NCBI RefSeq assembly: GCF_024138395.1 | Contig: NZ_JAMYDU010000010.1 | Location: forward strand, 62,001-126,000 | From: Pseudomonas mandelii | GTDB lineage: Bacteria > Pseudomonadota > Gammaproteobacteria > Pseudomonadales > Pseudomonadaceae | Direction of reading: 5' to 3' | DNA: 64,000 nt | Part shown: piece after piece, positions 55,433 through 64,000 of the stretch | Numbering within the stretch: the stretch's first letter is position 1 | How the letters are laid out: the number at the start of each line of letters is the position of its first letter | Made by a program: the position numbers and the translations under genes | The notes under the pieces: generated by a model | Told to the model about the DNA's origin: nothing | Database searches by the model: none | Seen by the model: the letters and a program-made list of their open reading frames with translations, nothing else

Positions 55433-57478
55433 ATGAACCCGATGCCATTGCGCCAGCGCCTTGAAAACCTTCCAGTCGGCCAGAAATTGCTGGCCGCCCT
55501 GCTGGTGCTGTTGACCACCGTTTTGCTGGTCGCCAACCTGACCTTTATCAGCGCCGCCTATTACATCTCTCAGGAAAGCATGGCGCCCCAGGCCTTGCAG
55601 ACCATCGGCCGGCTGGTGTCCAACCCGAGCCTGATCTCCGACGCCTTGAAGTCGCCGCAAACCGCCGAGCGCCTGCTCAACGAACTCAACAGCTATACAC
55701 CGCTGCGCGCGGCAGCTCTCTATGATGGCAAAGGTGTGCGTCTGGCGCAGTTGCAGCAGGGAGACAAGCTCAACCTGCCGGAGCACTACCGGCACCTCGA
55801 AGCCTGGCAAGCCACGGAGTTTCGCAGCAATCAAGTGATCACCCTGCCCCGCCCCGGTACCGCGCCGGGGCATTTGCTGCTGGTGGCCAGCAGCGAATTA
55901 CCGATGGCGTTCTACACCGGGACCCTGACCGCCAGCCTGGGGATTTTGATCTTCAGCGTGCTGCTGTGGCTGGTGATTGCCCGGCAGATCAAACGCCTGA
56001 TTACCCAGCCGATTCATCAGCTCGAAGAGTTGTCCCGGCAAGTGACCCGGGAAGAGAACTACGCCCTGCGCGCCTCTCGCGGCAACCACGACGAAATCGG
56101 TAGTCTCGCCGAAGCGTTCAACACCATGCTCTCGCGCATCGAGGCCCGGGAGCAGCAACTCAAGCGCGCTCGCGACGATTCCCAGGCTGCCTACGACCAA
56201 GCCCAAGGGCTGGCCGAAGAAACCCGTCATACCAACCGCAAGCTGGAGCTGGAAGTTCAGGTGCGCAGCAAGATCGAAAAGAAACTCACCGGTTTCCAGA
56301 ACTACCTCAACAGCATCATCGACTCCATGCCGTCGGCACTGATCGCCCTCGACGAGCAGCTCTACGTGACCCAGTGGAATCAGGAGGCCAGCGCCCTGTC
56401 CGGCACGCGCCTGGCCGAAGCCTTGAACCAACCGATCTTCCTCGCCTTCGAACCGCTCAAGCCGTTCCTGCCGCAGCTCAGGCAAACCGTCGAACAGCAC
56501 ACGGTGGCGAAGATCGAGCGTGTTACCTGGCTCAAGGACGACGAGCCACGGCATTACGCCCTGACGTTCTACCCGTTGATGGGCGGTGCCGGGCGCGGCG
56601 TGGTGATCCGGATCGACGACATTACTCAGCGTCTGTCGCTGGAAGAAATGATGGTGCAGTCGGAGAAAATGCTCTCGGTCGGTGGCCTCGCCGCCGGCAT
56701 GGCTCATGAGATCAATAATCCATTGGGCGCAATCCTGCACAACGTGCAGAACATACGTCGGCGCCTGTCACCCGATCTGCCGAAAAACCTCGAACAGGCC
56801 GAGCAACTGGGCATCGAACTGGAAACGGTCAACCAGTATTTGAAAGCTCGCGAAGTGCCGCAGTTACTCGATGGCATTCAACAGGCTGGCGCCCGGGCGG
56901 CAAAAATCGTGACGCACATGCTCAGCTTCAGCCGCCGCAGTACCCGGCAAATGGCGCCGTGCGATTTGCCTGCGCTGATTGATCAAGCAGTGGAAATCGC
57001 CGGCAATGACTTCGACCTCGCTATCGGCTTCGACTTCAAGGGCCAAGCAATCATTCGCCAGTTCGATCCGGCACTGGGCCCGGTGCCCGGCACCGCCAAC
57101 GAACTGGAACAGGTGCTGCTCAACCTGCTGAAAAACGCCGCGCAAGCCATTCACCAGCGCACAGATGATCGCGAACCGGGGCGGATCATTCTGCGTACAA
57201 AACTGAATCCGCCATGGGCAGAAATCCAGGTCGAGGACAACGGCATCGGCATGAGCGAGAGCGTGCGCAAACGCACGTTCGAGCCGTTCTTCACCACCAA
57301 GGAAATCGGTCAGGGCACCGGCCTTGGGCTCTCGGTTTCGTACTTCATCATCACCAACAACCACAAGGGCCAGATGGAAGTGCAATCGACGCCGGGCCAA
57401 GGCACTTGCTTCACCTTGCGCCTGCCGTTGTCGGGCACTGCGGTGGTCTCTCAAGAACTCAATCAGCTGTCGAGGTAA
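55433..57478 (+). CDS. Orphan sensor histidine kinase (HAMP-PAS-HisKA)
   Basis: A 681-residue membrane kinase. Membrane segments at about 16-38 and 162-183 flank a periplasmic sensor domain. HAMP runs about 185-238, a coiled coil to about 285, PAS about 285-390, then the phosphoacceptor GGLAAGMAHEINNPLGAI with His425 and an ATPase domain with LLNLLKNAAQAI, VEDNGIGM and GTGLGLSVSYFI. The class resembles NtrB/FleS-type kinases (HEINNP). No response regulator gene is adjacent, so its partner is unknown. It is followed at once by the cobalamin adenosyltransferase gene (2-base gap). Confidence 0.88.
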   Translation: MNPMPLRQRLENLPVGQKLLAALLVLLTTVLLVANLTFISAAYYISQESMAPQALQTIGRLVSNPSLISDALKSPQTAERLLNELNSYTPLRAAALYDGKGVRLAQLQQGDKLNLPEHYRHLEAWQATEFRSNQVITLPRPGTAPGHLLLVASSELPMAFYTGTLTASLGILIFSVLLWLVIARQIKRLITQPIHQLEELSRQVTREENYALRASRGNHDEIGSLAEAFNTMLSRIEAREQQLKRARDDSQAAYDQAQGLAEETRHTNRKLELEVQVRSKIEKKLTGFQNYLNSIIDSMPSALIALDEQLYVTQWNQEASALSGTRLAEALNQPIFLAFEPLKPFLPQLRQTVEQHTVAKIERVTWLKDDEPRHYALTFYPLMGGAGRGVVIRIDDITQRLSLEEMMVQSEKMLSVGGLAAGMAHEINNPLGAILHNVQNIRRRLSPDLPKNLEQAEQLGIELETVNQYLKAREVPQLLDGIQQAGARAAKIVTHMLSFSRRSTRQMAPCDLPALIDQAVEIAGNDFDLAIGFDFKGQAIIRQFDPALGPVPGTANELEQVLLNLLKNAAQAIHQRTDDREPGRIILRTKLNPPWAEIQVEDNGIGMSESVRKRTFEPFFTTKEIGQGTGLGLSVSYFIITNNHKGQMEVQSTPGQGTCFTLRLPLSGTAVVSQELNQLSR

Positions 57479-57480
57479 CC

Positions 57481-58062
57481 ATGGGCTTTCGCTTGTCGAA
57501 GATATACACCCGCACTGGCGACAAAGGCGAAACCGGGCTCGGCGATGGCCGCCGGGTGCCCAAGGACCATCCGCGCATCGAGGCCATTGGCGAAGTCGAT
57601 ACGTTGAATAGCCAGGTGGGTGTATTGTTGGCCGGGTTGGCGGCGCAAAGTGATGCGTATCCGGGCTTGAACGAAGTGATCGAGGTATTGGCGCCCTGCC
57701 AACATCGGTTGTTCGACCTGGGTGGCGAACTGGCGATGCCGGTGTATCAAGCACTGAACACGGCAGAAATCGAGCGGCTGGAAGCGGCGATCGATGTGTG
57801 GAATGAAGAGTTGGGGCCGCTGGAGAATTTCATCCTGCCCGGCGGTTCCGCGCTGATTGCCCAGGCTCATGTATGCCGCTGCCTGGCGCGCAGTGCCGAG
57901 CGGCGCTGTCAGCAGTTGAATGCGATCGAGCCGCTGGCCGGGGTTGGCTTGGCGTATATCAATCGGTTATCGGATTTGTTGTTTGTGGCGGCGAGACTGA
58001 TTGCCAAGCGTCAGGGGATTGCAGAGATTTTGTGGCAAGCGGCTGCGAAACCAGGGGTTTAG
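57481..58062 (+). CDS. ATP:cob(I)alamin adenosyltransferase, PduO type
   Basis: Makes adenosylcobalamin from cob(I)alamin and ATP. 193 residues from the ATG at 57481 (MGFRLSKIYTRTGDKGETGL), with the nucleotide loop TRTGDKGETGLGDGRRV, EVDTLNSQVGVL, FILPGGSALIAQAHVCR and RSAERRCQQL. The ATG follows GAGGTAACC, two bases after the kinase stop. Some databases label such genes cobO, but the fold here is PduO, not CobA/CobO. Confidence 0.9.
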   Translation: MGFRLSKIYTRTGDKGETGLGDGRRVPKDHPRIEAIGEVDTLNSQVGVLLAGLAAQSDAYPGLNEVIEVLAPCQHRLFDLGGELAMPVYQALNTAEIERLEAAIDVWNEELGPLENFILPGGSALIAQAHVCRCLARSAERRCQQLNAIEPLAGVGLAYINRLSDLLFVAARLIAKRQGIAEILWQAAAKPGV

Positions 58063-58063
58063 T

Positions 58064-58196
58064 GATCGTTCCCACGCTGCGCGATGATCGTTCCCACGCT
58101 CTGCGTGGGAATGCAGCCCGGGACGCTCTGCGTCCCATCAAGAGCCGAACGCGGAGCGTCCGTTGAGGCATTCCCACGCAGAGCGTGGGAACGATC
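58064..58196. repeat. Composite palindromic repeat, GATCGTTCCCACGC type
   Basis: GATCGTTCCCACGCT occurs at 58064 and again at 58086, and the inverted form GCATTCCCACGC-AGAGCGTGGGAACGATC closes the element at 58168-58196. An inner palindrome GGGACGCTCTGCGTCCC lies at 58120-58136. This is a third Pseudomonas repeat family in the window, between convergent genes. Confidence 0.88.
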
Positions 58197-58201
58197 GAGT
58201 G

Positions 58202-59146
58202 CTAGGCCTCAGGCCAAAACGCCCGAATCCCCGCCACCCCCTGCGCCCCCGCTGCCCAGGCTTTCTGCCGCTCTGCCGGGCCGACCCCACCCAGCAAAAA
58301 TACTGGTTTGCTGAAGCCCTCGATCAAGGTCGAAGCCTGTTCCCAACCTAATGGCAGAGCATCCGGATGAGTCTGCGTCGGCTGCACCGGCGACAGAGTC
58401 ACGAAGTCCACGCCCATTTGTTCGGCCAGCGCCAGTTCTTCAGCATTGTGACAGGACGCTGCCAACCAGCGCGAAGCCGGTAGCGGTCGCCCGGCCGCCG
58501 CATACTTGCGCAGCTGCGCCGAAGTAATGTGCCAACCGGCGGACGGGAAGTCCCCCAGCCATTCAAACGGCCCTTTGATCATCAACTGCGCCTTGCCAGC
58601 ACACAGCCCCGCCGCGTCCACCGCCAGATCTCGATATTGCGGGTCATAGCCGTTGGGCGCGCGCAACTGAATCAACTTGATGCCGCCAGCGATGGCTTTC
58701 TGAATACCGCGCAGCAAGGCCGGAGTTTCCAGGCCCTCTGGGGTAATCAGGTAGTCGCCGGGCAAGCGTGCAGCGGCGACGATCGGCTGGTTGGCGGCCG
58801 GGAACTCGTAGTCCACCAGCTCCCGCGCGCTCACCCAGGCCAAAGGCTGACCTTCGGCGCCATGGGGTTCGCCGGTAAACGCCGAGACCTCCCAGACATC
58901 CAGCAACACCTGCTTGTCCGGGTAATCGTGGCGGACCTTGATCATCGGCCGCGCGGTGTTGACCACAATCCCCAGCTCTTCGTGAAGCTCGCGAGCCAGG
59001 GCCGTTTCGACGGATTCGTCATCCTCGACCTTGCCACCGGGGAACTCCCACAAACCGCCCTGATGCTGGGTGTCGGCACGGCGGGCAATGAGGATCTTGC
59101 CGCTGCTATCGCGGATAACCGCGGCTGCTACATGGACTCGTTTCAC
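58202..59146 (-). CDS. Nudix hydrolase fused to thiamine-phosphate-synthase-like domain
   Basis: A 314-residue two-domain protein with a GTG start at 59146 and GGAGG upstream. Residues 1-130 are a MutT-like Nudix domain with the box GGKVEDDESVETALARELHE then ELGI. Residues about 175-314 form a TIM-barrel domain like ThiE (IKLIQLRAPNGYDPQYRDLA; VDFVTLSPVQPTQTHPDALP; PVFLLGGVG). The GTG overlaps the stop of the GST gene as GTGA. The Nudix part may clean oxidised nucleotides or thiamine derivatives; the reaction of the second domain is unproven. Confidence 0.88.
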   Translation of the reverse strand: MKRVHVAAAVIRDSSGKILIARRADTQHQGGLWEFPGGKVEDDESVETALARELHEELGIVVNTARPMIKVRHDYPDKQVLLDVWEVSAFTGEPHGAEGQPLAWVSARELVDYEFPAANQPIVAAARLPGDYLITPEGLETPALLRGIQKAIAGGIKLIQLRAPNGYDPQYRDLAVDAAGLCAGKAQLMIKGPFEWLGDFPSAGWHITSAQLRKYAAAGRPLPASRWLAASCHNAEELALAEQMGVDFVTLSPVQPTQTHPDALPLGWEQASTLIEGFSKPVFLLGGVGPAERQKAWAAGAQGVAGIRAFWPEA

Positions 59147-59775
59147 CGCTCTATTTCCTCCAGACCCGCCTTCTGCCAAGCCTTGAAGGCTGGCCATTGG
59201 TAGATGGTTTCGACATAGGCCGCGTCGACCTCGGGCAGCTTTACCTGATAGGTGCGCAGGCGTACGGCGATCGGTGCAAAAAACGCATCGGCCAGGGTCG
59301 CGCCGCCAAACAGGAACGGCCCGGTTTCAGTCGCGGTGGCACGACATTCAGCCCACAACGCCAGCATGCGCTCGATTTCAGCCTGAACCTCAGGCGGCAT
59401 TGGCGACAGTGGCGCGTCGTGGCTCAGGTCGAACGGCATATTGCTGCGCATGGCGAAAAAACCGCTGTGCATCTGCGCGCACGCCGAACGCGCCTGGGCA
59501 CGGGCGGCAGTGTCTTTGGGCCAGAGGTCGGCGCCGGGGAATTGTTCGGCCAGGTACTCGGCAATCGCCAGGGAATCGGCGATGGTGCCGTGTTCGGTTT
59601 TCAGCAGCGGGACTTTCCCGGTCGGCGAATGCTTGAGCACGCGCTCGCGAGTGTCCGGCTGGTTCAGCTTGATCAATTCTTCGGTGTAGGACGCACCGGT
59701 CAGGTCAAGGGCCAGTGCGGCGCGCAGGGACCAGGAGGAATACAGTTTGTCGCCGATGATCAGGTGGAGGCTCAT
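59143..59775 (-). CDS. Glutathione S-transferase family protein
   Basis: 210 residues from the ATG at 59775 (MSLHLIIGDKLYSSWSLRAA). The thioredoxin-fold half shows KHSPTGKVPLL with the cis-Pro and DSLAIAEYLAE with the glutathione-binding Asp-Ser; the helical half includes FFAPIAVRLRTY. Substrate unknown. It is followed by the Nudix fusion gene with a 4-bp overlap. Confidence 0.9.
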   Translation of the reverse strand: MSLHLIIGDKLYSSWSLRAALALDLTGASYTEELIKLNQPDTRERVLKHSPTGKVPLLKTEHGTIADSLAIAEYLAEQFPGADLWPKDTAARAQARSACAQMHSGFFAMRSNMPFDLSHDAPLSPMPPEVQAEIERMLALWAECRATATETGPFLFGGATLADAFFAPIAVRLRTYQVKLPEVDAAYVETIYQWPAFKAWQKAGLEEIER

Positions 59776-59835
59776 GTGTTGGTGCCTTCTCGTCAGGGGA
59801 ACAAATCCAGAATTTTTAGCGTCTGGTGGTCCGAC

Positions 59836-59930
59836 TTCGCGGGCAAGCCTCGCTCCTACAGGGATCGCGCCGTACACAATGCTTATGCACACCATTGAAC
59901 CTGTGGGAGCGGACTTGCCCGCGATAGCGG
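59836..59930. repeat. Imperfect REP inverted pair
   Basis: TTCGCGGGCAAGCCTCGCTC and GAGCGGACTTGCCCGCGATA face each other, but come from two sub-types (CCTACAGGG arm against CCTGTGGGAGC arm), so the pair is mismatched. Confidence 0.75.
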
Positions 59931-59941
59931 TCGACGCAGTC

Positions 59942-61159
59942 TTACGTACGGTACTCAGCGTTGATCTTCACGTATTCGTGGGACAGGTCAGTGGTCCAGA
60001 TGGTTTCGCTGCAATCGCCGCGCCCCAGCTCGATGCGGATGGTGATTTCTTCCTGCTGCATCACCGCCGCGCCCTGGGCTTCGGTGTAGGTGGCAGAGCG
60101 AGCGCCACGGCTGGCGATGCACACGTCGCCAAGGAATACGTCGATCTTGCTCACGTCCAGGTTCGGTACGCCGGCACGGCCCACGGCGGCCAGAATGCGG
60201 CCCCAGTTCGGGTCGGAGGCGAACAGCGCGGTCTTGATCAGTGGCGAGTGGGCCACGGTGTAACCGACATCCAGGCACTCCTGGTGATTGCCGCCGCCGT
60301 TGACTTCCACGGTGACGAACTTGGTCGCGCCTTCGCCGTCACGCACGATGGCCTGCGCTACATCCATGCAAACTTCGAACACCGCTTGTTTCAGCAATGC
60401 AAACAGCGGACCGCTGGCTTCGGTGATTTCCGGCAGTGCAGCCTGTCCGGTGGCGATCAGCATGCAGCAGTCGTTGGTCGAGGTGTCGCCGTCGATGGTG
60501 ATGCGGTTGAACGACTTGTTGGCGCCATCCAGCAGCAGGTTTTGCAGCACATCGCGGGAGACTTTGGCGTCGGTGGCGATGTAGCCGAGCATGGTCGCCA
60601 TGTTCGGGCGGATCATGCCCGCGCCTTTGCTGATACCGGTGACGGTGATGGTCACGCCGTCATGCTGGAACTGGCGGCTGGCACCCTTGGGCAGAGTATC
60701 GGTGGTCATGATGCCAGTGGCGGCCGCTTCCCAGTTATTCACCGACAGGTCGTCGAGGGCGGCTTGCAGTGCGCCTTCGATTTTTTCGACCGGCAGCGGC
60801 TCACCGATCACACCGGTGGAGTACGGCAGCACCAGGCTTGCATCGACACCGGTCAGTTCAGCCAGTTTGGCGCAAGTGCGCTCGGCAGCTGCCAGACCCG
60901 GTTCGCCGGTGCCGGCGTTGGCATTGCCGGTATTGGTCAGTAGGTAACGCACCGGGCCTTGCACACGTTGCTTGGCCAGGATAACGGGCGCGGCGCAAAA
61001 GGCGTTCAGGGTGAACACGCCCGCCACTGTGGAACCTTCGGCACAGCGCATGACCACGACATCCTTGCGCCCCGGGCGCTTGATGCCGGCCGAGGCGATA
61101 CCGAGTTCAAAACCGGCAACCGGGTGCAACGTTGGCAAAGGACCAAGACCAACAGCCAT
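59942..61159 (-). CDS. argJ: Bifunctional glutamate N-acetyltransferase/amino-acid acetyltransferase ArgJ
   Basis: Recycles the acetyl group from N-acetylornithine to glutamate in arginine synthesis. 405 residues. The self-cleavage site NMATMLGY is intact, with the nucleophile Thr189 after Ala188, giving alpha and beta chains. Other family elements are LLTNTGNANAGTG and STNDCCMLIATG. It lies downstream of secA on the same strand, with a terminator between. Confidence 0.95.
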   Translation of the reverse strand: MAVGLGPLPTLHPVAGFELGIASAGIKRPGRKDVVVMRCAEGSTVAGVFTLNAFCAAPVILAKQRVQGPVRYLLTNTGNANAGTGEPGLAAAERTCAKLAELTGVDASLVLPYSTGVIGEPLPVEKIEGALQAALDDLSVNNWEAAATGIMTTDTLPKGASRQFQHDGVTITVTGISKGAGMIRPNMATMLGYIATDAKVSRDVLQNLLLDGANKSFNRITIDGDTSTNDCCMLIATGQAALPEITEASGPLFALLKQAVFEVCMDVAQAIVRDGEGATKFVTVEVNGGGNHQECLDVGYTVAHSPLIKTALFASDPNWGRILAAVGRAGVPNLDVSKIDVFLGDVCIASRGARSATYTEAQGAAVMQQEEITIRIELGRGDCSETIWTTDLSHEYVKINAEYRT

Positions 61160-61236
61160 GAATGCGCTCCTTAAAAAAGTAGTGTCTGCACCGTCATTAC
61201 CCCGTTCTTTTAACGTGGCGCGGTGGTTTAAATGGC

Positions 61237-61269
61237 AAAACGCCGCGACGGCATAAGCCGGTCGCGGCG
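61237..61269 (-). terminator. Terminator of secA
   Basis: On the minus strand CGCCGCGAC, 11-base loop, GTCGCGGCG then TTTT, about 27 bases after the secA stop. Confidence 0.65.
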
Positions 61270-61295
61270 CGGGTATTTCAGCGTATGAAACGGGT

Positions 61296-64000
<2,705 letters not shown>

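Overview
The window is chromosomal DNA of a Pseudomonas species, most likely from the P. fluorescens group. The evidence is the GC-rich codon use, the divergent edd/gap Entner-Doudoroff locus, an arcDABC operon, an OprD porin with the Pseudomonas gene order aspS-yebC-ruvCAB-ybgC-tolQRAB-pal-cpoB-queE-queC-tRNA-Lys, and many REP elements of the type CCTGTAGGAGCGAGGCTTGC / TTCGCGGGCAAGCC. I see no phage, insertion sequence, plasmid gene or CRISPR array. Both ends cut through genes: an AGE-family epimerase on the left and secA on the right.

Layout: (1) 1-8.2 kb, glucose catabolism and its control: AGE isomerase, GtrS/GltR two-component system, glucokinase, Edd, divergent gap, and mgsA. Two HexR-type sites lie between edd and gap. 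(2) 8.2-13.2 kb, a heme-uptake cell-surface-signalling locus: ECF sigma, FecR-type anti-sigma, TonB receptor with a signalling domain, and heme oxygenase. Fur boxes are present, and one bipartite promoter motif occurs with identical spacing before the receptor and before the heme oxygenase. (3) 13.3-17.6 kb, a DUF454 protein, a chemoreceptor and a CoA-transferase, separated by REP pairs. (4) 17.7-24.8 kb, the arginine deiminase pathway: arcD, arcA, arcB, arcC and a small DUF protein, with a second divergent arcD paralogue and an ANR-like box. (5) 25.0-33.0 kb, the glycine cleavage regulon: GcsR-like sigma-54 activator, 18-bp operator-like repeats, a -24/-12 promoter, then gcvH-gcvP-sdaA-gcvT. 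(6) 33-36.4 kb, cold-shock protein with a structured upstream region, RDD protein, nadA, tRNA-Lys and queC. (7) 36.4-48.3 kb, queE, the Tol-Pal operon, ruvABC, yebC, aspS and an FmdB-type zinc ribbon, all on the minus strand. (8) 48.4-54.4 kb, a ribbon-helix-helix protein, a possible 50-residue small protein, a membrane-anchored cold-shock-domain protein, slyX, HIT, oprD, mscS and yajQ. (9) 54.5-64 kb, panE, an orphan histidine kinase, ATP:cob(I)alamin adenosyltransferase, a Nudix-thiamine synthase fusion, a GST, argJ and secA.

Nothing here is clearly a wholly new system. The best leads are regulatory: the repeated ECF promoter in the heme locus, a 21-bp-phased ArgR-type operator before oprD, the GcsR operator array, and a nested inverted repeat plus terminator-like hairpin between gcvT and the cold-shock gene. 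The membrane-anchored cold-shock protein is the most unusual protein architecture. All functional calls come from reading the sequence and remembered family knowledge; no database search was run.
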